Notes: generated from the letters alone by a model not told the origin. A stretch of 64,000 nt of DNA from Acidovorax sp. RAC01 (GCF_001714725.1 NZ_CP016447.1:434001-498000), one strand, 5' to 3'. Positions 34,676 to 42,375 are shown, counted from the first letter of the stretch. A program made the numbers and translations.

Positions 34676-35212
34676 TTATCCCGGCGAATTGTCCGCGTAG
34701 AGAGTGCGAACAGCCTCGGGCTCATCCTTGGGCAGAGGCGAGATGAAGAAAAACACCATCACTAGCTTCAACAGCACATCAAGAATTGAAAACGCCACGG
34801 ATGCTGAGGCAGACGCAGCCAGATAAAGGTGTTGTGTACCTAGTGCGGGAATGACGATGTAAGCCACGCCCCCAACAGTCAAGGCGAGGCAAAGCACCAT
34901 GGAAAGCTTCATGCGTAGCAACAACACGTGGAGGTGCCCGCTAATGCTCATCCTTTTGATAAGTTCACGCTCTGACAGCGACAACAACAACGCCAAGGCG
35001 GCCAGAATAAATCCAGCCATGGTTGCGGCAATCTGAGCCACAGTCCCAGCCAACGTGCGCAAGTTCGCTGACAACGCAGTCAAGTCGTCACCGGCAAGGC
35101 CGCCCGCTGGATCAGCGTACCTCAGTACGAACCAGCAAATTGCCCCAGCCGCTACCCAAGCCGCAAAAACGAGTGCAGCGTTAGCCAGGATTCGGTGGGG
35201 TTTGCTCAGCAT
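34676..35212 (-). CDS. Four-helix membrane protein, second gene of the cargo pair
   Basis: 178 residues with four hydrophobic segments: about 10-30 ('ALVFAAWVAAGAICWFVL'), 56-80 ('AQIAATMAGFILAALALLLSL'), 100-122 and 130-158. Short loops and the absence of a large soluble part suggest a pore, anchor or effector rather than an enzyme. AAGGAT nine bases before ATG 35212 supports the start, which lies inside the end of the upstream gene (32-base overlap, different frame), so the pair is co-translated. Unrecognised. As part of the cargo it could be a membrane effector of a defence system. Confidence 0.7.
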   Translation of the reverse strand: MLSKPHRILANAALVFAAWVAAGAICWFVLRYADPAGGLAGDDLTALSANLRTLAGTVAQIAATMAGFILAALALLLSLSERELIKRMSISGHLHVLLLRMKLSMVLCLALTVGGVAYIVIPALGTQHLYLAASASASVAFSILDVLLKLVMVFFFISPLPKDEPEAVRTLYADNSPG

Positions 35213-36059
35213 CGTATAGATCCTTTGCCTGCTGCAGCGCCTGAAAAATTTCCGCTGCGGTGGCTGTCACGCCCAAGCACTGCATCGTAATTTTGAACGT
35301 AAACCGCTCTGCCAACATATCGATTGGCTCAGTCGCGCCGTCAACTTTCACTTTCAGTTTGCGCGTTACGGATAGCCCCGTCAAGTCGCGCACCAAATTC
35401 CGAACGGCGCCTGTAAGGCCATCTTCGGTTCGGTTCTGCATCATGATCTCAAGTTGGCGCGAACCCGTGTCAGCGAGCACCTTGAATGGGTTAAGACCCC
35501 AGTTTGTCGGGTCCAGTTGCGCGACTTCCAGCCGATGTACCTTTTTCCTCGGTGCCCCAATTTTGAGATCCACGTATTCAATGACCTGATCTTGCTCAAG
35601 AGCAAACAGGGTCTTAATTACGTGGGAATAAGAGACGGCCCTCGCCATGCCCCCAAGAGTCGACAGCATCAGGGCCATGTTGGCCACGTGATTTGCTGCC
35701 AAATTGAATTGCCAGAGCAACAAACGCGCCTCTCGAAAATACAAAAAATAGTTCTTTTCGATGAGCCGGTCTCCGTTGGCGATGGGCAGGGGCGCTTCAT
35801 TTCCATCCTGTCGCCGAAGGGTCGGCAGGTCCTCCCGAAGAAGTGCAAGACACCCCTTGACGACGCCCCCAACCACGGACACTTCACGTAACTCGCAGGA
35901 CTTACCAGTACTTGGACTGACTGCCTCAACGCGGGAAACCCCTCCGTGATAAAGATCGGGCTTTGTGAAAAGACTCCACAAATAGTCCACCTCTGTCACT
36001 TCATCATCGCCTAGCGCATTGAGGGAATAAAAAAACACCCTCAAGTTCTTTTCCGGCAT
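35181..36059 (-). CDS. 292-residue soluble protein, first gene of the cargo pair, unknown
   Basis: Unrecognised. N-terminus 'MPEKNLRVFFYSLNALGDDE' looks like a beta-strand start; residues about 68-130 read 'VVKGCLALLREDLPTLRRQDG' and 'NYFLYFREARLLLWQFNLAANH', a pattern I loosely associate with phage-defence proteins of the DUF6731 kind, from memory and with low confidence. The C-terminal third is alpha/beta ('TRKLKVKVDGATEPIDMLAERFTFKITMQCLGV') and ends in a helix. No nuclease, ATPase or protease motif is visible. GAGGG at good spacing precedes ATG 36059. Base composition is lower in GC than the rest of the element, suggesting separate acquisition. Confidence 0.7.
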   Translation of the reverse strand: MPEKNLRVFFYSLNALGDDEVTEVDYLWSLFTKPDLYHGGVSRVEAVSPSTGKSCELREVSVVGGVVKGCLALLREDLPTLRRQDGNEAPLPIANGDRLIEKNYFLYFREARLLLWQFNLAANHVANMALMLSTLGGMARAVSYSHVIKTLFALEQDQVIEYVDLKIGAPRKKVHRLEVAQLDPTNWGLNPFKVLADTGSRQLEIMMQNRTEDGLTGAVRNLVRDLTGLSVTRKLKVKVDGATEPIDMLAERFTFKITMQCLGVTATAAEIFQALQQAKDLYDAEQTPPNPG

Positions 36060-36151
36060 CGCTCACCCTCTTTTGTATTGGGATATGGCAACCCGAGGGC
36101 GCCCTGTAACGAACTGAATCTTATCAACTTGCTTTGTGTCGTTATGGGGCG

Positions 36152-36304
36152 CTACTTGCCTAGCGCCATGGCCACAACTAAATGCAGCCACCACAGTACA
36201 AGCGCAACCAACCCCAGGGCAAAAAGGCCCAGGAAGAAGCGAGGCGCAACTGGGCCTAAAGCCAGGGGCAGCAGCAATAGGAACTGGATTGGCTTGGGGA
36301 TCAT
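36152..36304 (-). CDS. Possible 50-residue hydrophobic protein
   Basis: From ATG 36304 the product 'MIPKPIQFLLLLPLALGPVA' continues with 'FFLGLFALGLVALVLWWLHLVVAMAL' and ends GK: two membrane segments and almost nothing else. A GTG two codons upstream is an alternative start. It lies 92 bases before the cargo pair on the same strand. It could be a small toxin-like or accessory membrane peptide; coding status is uncertain. Confidence 0.35.
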   Translation of the reverse strand: MIPKPIQFLLLLPLALGPVAPRFFLGLFALGLVALVLWWLHLVVAMALGK

Positions 36305-36568
36305 GAACACATTGTGGGGGCAGCAAGGCGCGAGACTCGATTCATTGTCTTTACGCCCGCGCTCGATAAGCTGAGCGGCTAGGGGCTGCGGTGGGCCGCG
36401 CCGGGGCTCTCCTTTGCGCGTTTTTCCGGACACGCCCGCTTTGATCCAAGGCAGAGGCCGGAGGCCAGGACCCAGGGCGGAGAGGTGGGCCGCGGCAAAG
36501 GCAGGGGGAATACATATGAATGAATGATTTTTCTCCCTCATATCTCACTATCTGGAATTTCTCCCGTT

Positions 36569-36673
36569 TGTCCGCACTTTGTCCGCACTTTGTCCGCACT
36601 TTTTTTTGACTACTGCGGACAGCCGGAACCCGCATGGATGCTGGGTTTTCTCGATTTGTCCGCAGTGTCCGCA
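36569..36673. repeat. Right iteron cluster (TGTCCGCA), candidate origin half
   Basis: Exact TGTCCGCA at 36569, 36580, 36591 (a strict 11-base period within TTTGTCCGCAC), 36657 and 36666, plus TGCGGACA at 36614. Six exact octamers in 105 bases are far above chance. An A/T-rich tract adjoins the first three. Best reading: binding sites for the replication protein. Confidence 0.7.
36623..36646. repeat. 24-bp inverted repeat flanking the integrase gene, left arm
   Basis: Starts CCGGAACCCGCATGG; its reverse complement recurs at 38095-38118 with one mismatch. The arms bracket the integrase gene. Each arm is itself an imperfect palindrome (ACCCGCAT / ATGC-GGGT). Confidence 0.6.
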
Positions 36674-36727
36674 CCTTTTTTGCGTTTTAGCAGTCGGAGT
36701 AAATTTTCCAACGTTCCCGCGCCCATG

Positions 36728-36749
36728 AAAAAAGGGCCTCGCGGCCCTT
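36728..36749 (-). terminator. Terminator of the integrase gene
   Basis: On the minus strand AAGGGCC-GCGA-GGCCCTT is followed by a T-run (the A-run at 36728-36733 on the plus strand). It lies 74 bases after the integrase stop. Confidence 0.8.
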
Positions 36750-36822
36750 GTGGTGTGGTGCTGGGGTGTGCCCGCCTGGTTGCGGTTCCCGGATTTCGCA
36801 CTCGATTCGGTTCCAGGTGCGT

Positions 36823-38028
36823 TCATGCGGCCCGCGTGGGCATCTTCACCAAGTTGCCCGCCTTGCGCCCGTCCAGGTAGTCCGCCCACCACTGCATCAG
36901 ACGCTCGCGGTCCTGCATGTAGGTGCTGCGGTGGTAGGCCGCCCGGATTTCGTTTTGCTCCTTGTGGGCGAGCTGGCGCTCGATCACATCGGGGTTCCAT
37001 CCGCACTCATTGGCCACCGTGGAAAACAGCGCCCGGAACCCGTGGGCCGTGGCCGTGTTCTTGTAGCCCATGCGGGCCAGGGCCGAATTGAAGGTGTTTT
37101 CGCTCAGGGGCTTGCTGGGGTAGACGGGGCTCGGGAACACCAGCTCGCGCCCACCGCTCAGGGCCTGCATGCTGCGCAGCACCTCCACAGACTGGCGGGA
37201 CAGCGGCACGCGGTGCTCTGCCCGCATCTTCATGCGCTCAGGCGGGATCACCCACAGCGCTGCATCAAGGTCGAACTCTGCCCACCGTGCGCCGCGCACC
37301 TCGCCCGGGCGCGTGGCCGTGAGGATCACCATGCGCAGCGCGTGCACGGTGTGCGGGTCGCCTTCGTAGGCGTCCAGCTTGCGCAGGAACTCGGGTAGCT
37401 CCTTGTCTGCCATGGCGGCGCGGTGCTGCACCTCGCGGGGCTTGAGGATTTCAGACAGCACCAGGTCAAGCATGGGGTTCGTTGCGATGCGCTCATGGAT
37501 CACCGCCCAGCGATACACGGCCTTCACACGCTGCAGCACCCGGCCCGCCTGGTCGGCTGCGCCCCGCTTCTCAATCTTCACGATGGCCTCGCGCACCTCG
37601 CCCGGCTTGATGCTGGCCATGGGCCGGGCACCCAGCGTGGGGAATATGTCGGCCACCAGCGAAGCCAGGATGCGCCCGGCTGTGTCAGGCTCCCACCGGC
37701 CCGCCTGGTGCTGGTGCCAGTCGCGGGCCACGGCCTCCAGGGTGTTCGCCGCTTCGTGGGTCGCCTGCGCCTTGCTGGCCTTGCGCGCCGCGCCCGGATC
37801 GTCGCCAGCCTGCAGCACCTTGCGGGCCTCTTCTGCCTGGGCGCGTGCATCCTTGAGCCCCACGGCGGGATACACCCCTAGCGCCAACAGCTTTTCCTTG
37901 CCGCCGTACCGGTACTTCAAACGCCAGTATCTGCCCCCGGCCTTCGTCACGTCCAGGTACAGCCCGCCCCCGTCAAAGTGTTTGCCGGGCTCGGACAGGT
38001 TGCGCAGTTTGGCGTCGGTCAGCTTCAT
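36823..38028 (-). CDS. int: P4-type tyrosine recombinase (site-specific integrase)
   Basis: 401 residues. The N-terminal arm-binding DUF4102-like domain ('LTDAKLRNLSEPGKHFDGGGLYLDVTKAGGRYWRLKYRYGGK') is followed by a core-binding domain and the catalytic domain. Catalytic residues: R240 in 'TATRPGEVRGARW', H329 and R332 in 'HGFRALFS', H355 in 'LAHKE' and nucleophile Y370 in 'HRSTYMQDR'. All are present, so the enzyme looks functional. It inserts the element into the tRNA-Leu 3' end. The gene lies at the right end, reads away from attR, and its own start is next to the GGGGGTA sites, allowing autoregulation. Confidence 0.95.
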   Translation of the reverse strand: MKLTDAKLRNLSEPGKHFDGGGLYLDVTKAGGRYWRLKYRYGGKEKLLALGVYPAVGLKDARAQAEEARKVLQAGDDPGAARKASKAQATHEAANTLEAVARDWHQHQAGRWEPDTAGRILASLVADIFPTLGARPMASIKPGEVREAIVKIEKRGAADQAGRVLQRVKAVYRWAVIHERIATNPMLDLVLSEILKPREVQHRAAMADKELPEFLRKLDAYEGDPHTVHALRMVILTATRPGEVRGARWAEFDLDAALWVIPPERMKMRAEHRVPLSRQSVEVLRSMQALSGGRELVFPSPVYPSKPLSENTFNSALARMGYKNTATAHGFRALFSTVANECGWNPDVIERQLAHKEQNEIRAAYHRSTYMQDRERLMQWWADYLDGRKAGNLVKMPTRAA

Positions 38029-38032
38029 GGCG

Positions 38033-38072
38033 GGGGGTATCAGGAACAGTCTGGGGGTACATTTGGGGGTAC
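38033..38072 (+). repeat. Right GGGGGTA(C/T) array, candidate integrase arm sites
   Basis: Direct copies at 38033, 38053 and 38065, same orientation as the left array. They overlap the leader of the integrase gene. Confidence 0.6.
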
Positions 38073-38094
38073 ATTTTGCAGAAAGTCAAACCAC

Positions 38095-38118
38095 ACCCAG
38101 CATTCATGCGGGTTCCGG
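38095..38118. repeat. 24-bp inverted repeat flanking the integrase gene, right arm
   Basis: Reverse complement of 36623-36646 with one mismatch (23 of 24). It lies between the arm-site array and attR. Confidence 0.6.
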
Positions 38119-38132
38119 GGCTTAGTTTGGGT

Positions 38133-38160
38133 GCGGCCCCGGCACCACAGACAAGGCCGG
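38133..38160 (+). other. Right attachment site (attR)
   Basis: GCGGCCCCGGCACCACAGA followed by (C)AAGGCCGG. It matches attL except for one missing G in the CCCCGGG run and T/C. The sequence after it is the presumed original chromosomal flank of tRNA-Leu. Confidence 0.7.
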
Positions 38161-38188
38161 CAGCTTTTTACAAGCTGCCGGCCTTTTT
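38153..38188 (+). terminator. Original tRNA-Leu terminator displaced to the right end of the element
   Basis: AAGGCCGGCAGCTT pairs perfectly with AAGCTGCCGGCCTT and is followed by TTTG. It is the better-paired relative of 27571-27612 and now also stands between the element and the DUF1090 gene. Confidence 0.8.
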
Positions 38189-38235
38189 GTTGGCGCTTCC
38201 CGTCAGAGCCGCAATGCTTTCAACGCAGGACACCG

Positions 38236-38574
38236 TCACCGCCCCACAGCTTCCTTCAAGGCGCGCAACTGGCCCTCGGCCTCGGCCAGTTCGGCGCGCA
38301 GGGCGGTGACCTCTTTCTCCAGCCGCGCGATGCGCGCGGTGCGGCTCTGGTGGGCGTCGAGTGGTTTGCAACCCGCCTCCAGGGCGGCCAACTGCGCGGC
38401 CAGCTCGCGGCGCAACAGCATGCGGCCTTTGGCCTGGGCCTCTGCGATGCGCTTTTCCAGGTCTGCCTTGTCAGCCGCGCAGGCGGCGGGGGCGTCTGCC
38501 TTGGGCGCGGGCTGCGCCACGGCGATGCCCGTCAGGGATAGCAACACGGCAAAAGTCCAGCAGCGGATGGGCAT
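38236..38574 (-). CDS. Periplasmic DUF1090 (YqjC-like) protein
   Basis: 112 residues with signal peptide 'PIRCWTFAVLLSLTGIAVAQ' and a mature coiled coil: 'CAADKADLEKRIAEAQAKGRMLLRRELAAQLAALEAGCKPLD' and 'RIARLEKEVTALRAELAEAEGQLRALKEAVG'. The two cysteines about 36 residues apart and the spacing match DUF1090, known from E. coli YqjC; function unknown. I chose ATG 38574 because it starts right at the signal peptide. Confidence 0.78.
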   Translation of the reverse strand: MPIRCWTFAVLLSLTGIAVAQPAPKADAPAACAADKADLEKRIAEAQAKGRMLLRRELAAQLAALEAGCKPLDAHQSRTARIARLEKEVTALRAELAEAEGQLRALKEAVGR

Positions 38575-38720
38575 GGCAACAGGTAGGGAGCGGAGAGCCG
38601 AGCATGACAGCATTGTCCGGCGCTGCCGCGCACCAGGGGCCCTAAGTCCCGCTGCGCGAAGGGGCTCGCAGACGGCAGCGCACCCAGCGCAGGTTCCGCT
38701 CGGGCTGGCGTGCCGCCCGC

Positions 38721-39611
38721 TCAGCGCCCGGCCAGCACCCAGAAATCCTGCGCGTACCCCGCTACCGACTGCACGGCCTTGGCACGCTGCGCGGCGGTCA
38801 TCACGCTGTGTATCCGGGCGAAGCCGGCGCAGCCTTCTTCCACCAGCTTGCGCGCGTAGCGCTGGTAGTCGGCGTCGGGTGAGGCATTGAAGCGCTCCAG
38901 GTAGCCGCGCAGCAGTTCGCTGTTGCGCTCGGCGTTGGCGGGCTGGGCAGACACCTGGCGCAGCACCTGCACCAGGTCTTTCTGGCGGCGCAGGCGTTCG
39001 GCATAGGTGCGTTGCGCATCAAAGCTGGACTGCGCCACAAACTGGCGCAGCGCCTGCTTTTGCGGCGCCTCCAGCGTGCCATAAAAGCCCTCGGCGCGGG
39101 AGAGCAGTTGCTTGTAGCGCTGCTCGGCCAGCTTCTCAGGCGTCACGTTCACCCATTCCTTCGTCCAGTCGGCGTTGCTGTCGGCCTGCTTTTTCTCCAG
39201 GTTGCGGATCTGGGCGTCTGTCAGCTGCGCGGCCAGGCCGGCCAGCCTGGGCTGCAGTTCGTCGATCACGCGGTCGATCTGGGCGCGGACGTCGGCATAT
39301 GTGCGGCAGGCCTGGTCGGCAGTGATGTCGGACGGCAGTTGCTGCTGCACCTTTTGCAGCAGCTCGGCGTGGCGGGGCAGCATGGTGTCGCGGTGCCACT
39401 GGTGCAGGTCGCCCAGTTCGCTGCGAACGCGCTCGGCCTGCGCATCCGACAGGCCGAGGTAGCTGTTGATCTGCCAGTACGCCAGCTGCGGCGCCTGGTT
39501 GTAGGCCAGTTTGACGGTGCTGCAGGCCTGCAGCAGCAGGGCGCTGGCGGCCAGTGCGGCCAGTGCGGCCACCCGCAGGGTATGGGAGGAAGGGAACAAA
39601 GGTATGCGCAC
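38721..39611 (-). CDS. DUF6279-type lipoprotein
   Basis: Predicted lipoprotein of 296 residues, lipobox 'LLLQAC' near residue 28. The mature part begins 'STVKLAYNQAPQLAYWQINSYLGLSDAQAERVRSELGDLHQWHRDTMLPRHAELLQ', a conserved pattern of the DUF6279 family in beta- and gammaproteobacteria, and is helical throughout. Function unknown. The start is GTG 39611, supported by AAGGAG six bases upstream; no ATG lies between it and the lipobox. The 294 bases upstream hold no gene I can support. Confidence 0.78.
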   Translation of the reverse strand: MRIPLFPSSHTLRVAALAALAASALLLQACSTVKLAYNQAPQLAYWQINSYLGLSDAQAERVRSELGDLHQWHRDTMLPRHAELLQKVQQQLPSDITADQACRTYADVRAQIDRVIDELQPRLAGLAAQLTDAQIRNLEKKQADSNADWTKEWVNVTPEKLAEQRYKQLLSRAEGFYGTLEAPQKQALRQFVAQSSFDAQRTYAERLRRQKDLVQVLRQVSAQPANAERNSELLRGYLERFNASPDADYQRYARKLVEEGCAGFARIHSVMTAAQRAKAVQSVAGYAQDFWVLAGR

Positions 39612-39905
39612 GAAGGCTCCTTGAAGAGAACAGCGCCAGGTCCGGCAGGATAGGGGCAATGGGGCCGCGATGCCCGGGAACCGCTGCATAACCCTCGCGA
39701 GGATGCGCGGGTACGGGTTGGGAGGGGCACGCCGCGTCTTTTTGCCGCCCATCCCTGTGCCATGGGCAAGAAAAGCAGCGCAGTGGCCGGCCCCAGGGTG
39801 TACGGGCGCTGACCACACGCAATCAGGCAGAGGTTTTCCACCGCAGATGCATTGCCCGCCCCGATGGTGGGCCTGACGCGGCCTGCACCACCCCGCCCGG
39901 TGCGC

Positions 39906-40877
39906 TCAATCGGTGTCGGACAACGCCGCGCCCGTGTGCGTGGCCGTGCGGGGCGGCGCATCGGCCATGCGCTGCAGCCACTGCGAAAACGTAGCCAGCA
40001 CCGGCGGCGGGTTCTGCGCGGGGCTGATGAGGTAGTAGGCACGCTCGCCGCGCAGCGCGCGGGCGCAGGCCACCACCAGCTCACCGCTGGCGAGTTCGGC
40101 CTCGATCAGCAGCGGCGGGATCAGGGCCACGCCCATGCCGTGCGTGGCGGCCACGGCCAGCATCGAGAACAGCTCGTAGCGAGGGCCGTCGAGCGCATGG
40201 GGTGCGTCCACGCCCATGGCGTCAAACCACTGCCGCCAGCCGTAGGGGCGCGTGCTTTGCTGCAGCAGCGGCAGGGCCGCCAGCGCCTGGGCCGGCAGGG
40301 GCTGGTGGGCGCGGCCCCGGCCCCGGGGCGCGGCGGATTCGAGCAGGCGCGGGCTGCACACGGGCACCACGTCTTCGTGCATGAGCAATTGCGCCTGCAC
40401 GCCCGGCCAGTTGGCCACCTGCTCGGCCGTGCCGGCGTACAGGGCGGCATCGAACGTGGTGTCGGCAAACAGGAACGGTCGGGTCTGCGTGTCGATGTGG
40501 ACCACGATGTCGGGGTGCTCCTGCGCCAGCTGCGGCAGGCGGGGTATGAGCCAGCGCGTGGCAAACGTGGGCACCGCCGCCAGCGACAGCGTGCCGCCCT
40601 CGCCCTGGTGGGCCATCACGTCCAGCGTGTCGCGCTCCAGCCCCTGCAGCCAGCGCGCCACCTGGCGGCCGTAGTGCGTGCCCGCAGGTGTCAGCACCAC
40701 GCCGTGGCGCGTGCGGCGAAACAGCTGCACGCCCAGAAACTCTTCCAGCGCCTGGATCTGGCGCGAGACGGCGCTTTGTGTGAGCGACAGCTCCTGCGCG
40801 GCGCGGGTATAGCTTTCGTGCCGAGCGGCGACTTCAAAGCACGCCAGTGACTGGATGGAGGGGATGTTGCGACGCAT
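39906..40877 (-). CDS. LysR-family regulator, divergent from the glutaryl-CoA dehydrogenase gene
   Basis: 323 residues with an N-terminal winged helix ('IPSIQSLACFEVAARHESYTRAAQELSLTQSAVSRQIQALEEFLGVQLFRR') and a C-terminal substrate-binding domain, most like the GcvA/GcdR branch. Its 202-base divergent spacing from gcdH suggests it controls that gene, probably in response to glutarate or glutaryl-CoA as for GcdR in Pseudomonas; the effector is inferred. ATG 40877 is the family-typical start. The open frame extends further upstream without homology. Confidence 0.88.
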   Translation of the reverse strand: MRRNIPSIQSLACFEVAARHESYTRAAQELSLTQSAVSRQIQALEEFLGVQLFRRTRHGVVLTPAGTHYGRQVARWLQGLERDTLDVMAHQGEGGTLSLAAVPTFATRWLIPRLPQLAQEHPDIVVHIDTQTRPFLFADTTFDAALYAGTAEQVANWPGVQAQLLMHEDVVPVCSPRLLESAAPRGRGRAHQPLPAQALAALPLLQQSTRPYGWRQWFDAMGVDAPHALDGPRYELFSMLAVAATHGMGVALIPPLLIEAELASGELVVACARALRGERAYYLISPAQNPPPVLATFSQWLQRMADAPPRTATHTGAALSDTD

Positions 40878-41079
40878 GACGGTTATGAACTTGATGGCAG
40901 CCACTGCCAGGGTAAGCGTGTGGACGCCAGTATTCCATATATTCCCGAAACGCATTTCTGGATGAAAAGAAGTCGCTTGCCGGGGCTGTGCACCGCGCCT
41001 ACGATGCATTCCAAGCAGGTTCAGTCACGAACTGCCACGACCCGATTTCTTTTTCCCGTACCGATCTGGAGACACGCAC

Positions 41080-42276
41080 ATGGCCCACGCCGCTTTTCAA
41101 TGGGATGACCCGTTCCTTCTGAGCCAGCAACTGACCGACGACGAGCGCGCCATCCGCGATGCCGCCGCGGCCTATTGCCAGGACAAGCTGGCACCCCGCG
41201 TGCTCGACGCTTTCCGCCACGAAAAGATGGACGTGAGCATCTTCCGCGAGATGGGCGAAGTGGGCCTCCTGGGCCCCACCATCCCCGAGCAGTACGGCGG
41301 CCCCGGCCTGAGCTACGTGGCCTACGGCCTGATCGCCCGCGAGGTGGAGCGTGTGGATTCGGGCTACCGCTCCATGGCCAGCGTGCAAAGCTCGCTGGTG
41401 ATGGTGCCTATTTATGAATTCGGCAGCGAAGCCCAGCGCCAGAAGTACCTGCCCAAGCTCGCTACCGGCGAATGGATTGGCTGCTTTGGCCTGACCGAGC
41501 CCGACCACGGCTCCGACCCCGGCAGCATGGCCACGCGCGCCTACAAGGTGGCGGGCGGCTACAAGCTCAAGGGCAGCAAGATGTGGATCACCAACAGCCC
41601 CGTGGCGGATGTGTTTGTGGTGTGGGCCAAGGAAGTGAGTGAAGGCGGCGCCGTGGGCCCCATCCGCGGCTTTGTGCTGGAAAAGGGCTGGAAGGGCCTG
41701 ACAGCCCCCGCCATCCACGGCAAGGTCGGCCTGCGCGCCTCGGTCACCGGCGAGATCGTGATGGACGACGTGTTTGTGCCCGAAGAAAACGCGTTTCCTG
41801 AAGTGCAAGGCCTCAAGGGCCCCTTCACCTGCCTGAACAGCGCGCGCTACGGCATCGCCTGGGGCGCGCTGGGTGCGGCCGAATTCTGCTGGCACACCGC
41901 GCGCCAGTACACGCTGGACCGCAAGCAGTTTGGCCGCCCCCTGGCTGCCAACCAGCTCATCCAGAAGAAGCTGGCCGACATGCAGACCGAAATCGCCATC
42001 GGTCTGCAGGCCTGCATGCAGTTTGGCCGCATGAAGGACGCCGGCACCGCCAGCCTGGAAGGCACCTCCATCATCAAGCGCAACAGCTGCGGCAAGGCCC
42101 TGGACATTGCCCGCCTGGCGCGCGACATGATGGGCGGCAACGGCATCAGCGACGAGTTCGGCGTGGCCCGCCACCTGGTGAACCTGGAAGTGGTGAACAC
42201 CTACGAAGGCACGCACGATGTGCACGCGCTGATCCTGGGCCGCGCCCAGACCGGCATTGCAGCGTTTGCCAACTGA
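41080..42276 (+). CDS. gcdH: Glutaryl-CoA dehydrogenase
   Basis: FAD enzyme that oxidises and decarboxylates glutaryl-CoA to crotonyl-CoA in lysine and glutarate breakdown. 398 residues, family-typical: '[24 protein letters not shown]', '[16 protein letters not shown]'-like segment at '[20 protein letters not shown]', FAD site '[13 protein letters not shown]' and the catalytic base E376 in '[15 protein letters not shown]'. These blocks separate GCDH from other acyl-CoA dehydrogenases. The CoA-transferase downstream and LysR gene upstream complete a glutarate locus. Confidence 0.95.
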   Translation: MAHAAFQWDDPFLLSQQLTDDERAIRDAAAAYCQDKLAPRVLDAFRHEKMDVSIFREMGEVGLLGPTIPEQYGGPGLSYVAYGLIAREVERVDSGYRSMASVQSSLVMVPIYEFGSEAQRQKYLPKLATGEWIGCFGLTEPDHGSDPGSMATRAYKVAGGYKLKGSKMWITNSPVADVFVVWAKEVSEGGAVGPIRGFVLEKGWKGLTAPAIHGKVGLRASVTGEIVMDDVFVPEENAFPEVQGLKGPFTCLNSARYGIAWGALGAAEFCWHTARQYTLDRKQFGRPLAANQLIQKKLADMQTEIAIGLQACMQFGRMKDAGTASLEGTSIIKRNSCGKALDIARLARDMMGGNGISDEFGVARHLVNLEVVNTYEGTHDVHALILGRAQTGIAAFAN

Positions 42277-42300
42277 TCGGCACGGCAGCTGCACCCCTCA

Positions 42301-42326
42301 AAAACACCGCCTTTGCGGTGTTTTTG
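42301..42326 (+). terminator. Intrinsic terminator after gcdH
   Basis: AAACACCGC pairs with GCGGTGTTT around CTTT, followed by TTG. It stands inside what would otherwise look like a two-gene operon. Confidence 0.8.
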
Positions 42327-42375
42327 CCTTGTAGCGCTTGTATTTATTGCCCTTATAGCTATCAATTTCATAGTA
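42325..42375 (+). repeat. Dispersed 65-bp repeat, copy D (shortened)
   Basis: TTGTAGCGCTTG, TTTATTGCCC, then TATAGCTATCAATTT: keeps the TGTAGCGCT and TAGCTATC anchors. It separates the terminator from the CoA-transferase gene. Confidence 0.65.

Larger units (their letters stand above)
36305..36822. other. Non-coding right region of the element
   Basis: About 520 bases with no supported gene; holds the right iteron cluster (36569-36673), one arm of a 24-bp inverted repeat (36623-36646) and the integrase terminator (36728-36749). Confidence 0.5.
27551..38188. mobile_element. 10.6-kb integrated satellite-like genomic island in tRNA-Leu
   Basis: Bounded by near-identical tRNA-end-plus-terminator segments at 27551-27612 and 38133-38188. 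Contents, all on the minus strand: P4-type integrase, a small hydrophobic protein, a two-gene cargo, a packed operon of short genes with an AlpA regulator, and a PriCT/Toprim/DUF927 replication protein. No capsid, tail, terminase, conjugation or partition gene is seen. This is the gene plan of a P4-like phage satellite or related integrative element; helper dependence is inference. The cargo part (34.7-36.5 kb) is visibly AT-richer than the operon. Confidence 0.88.
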
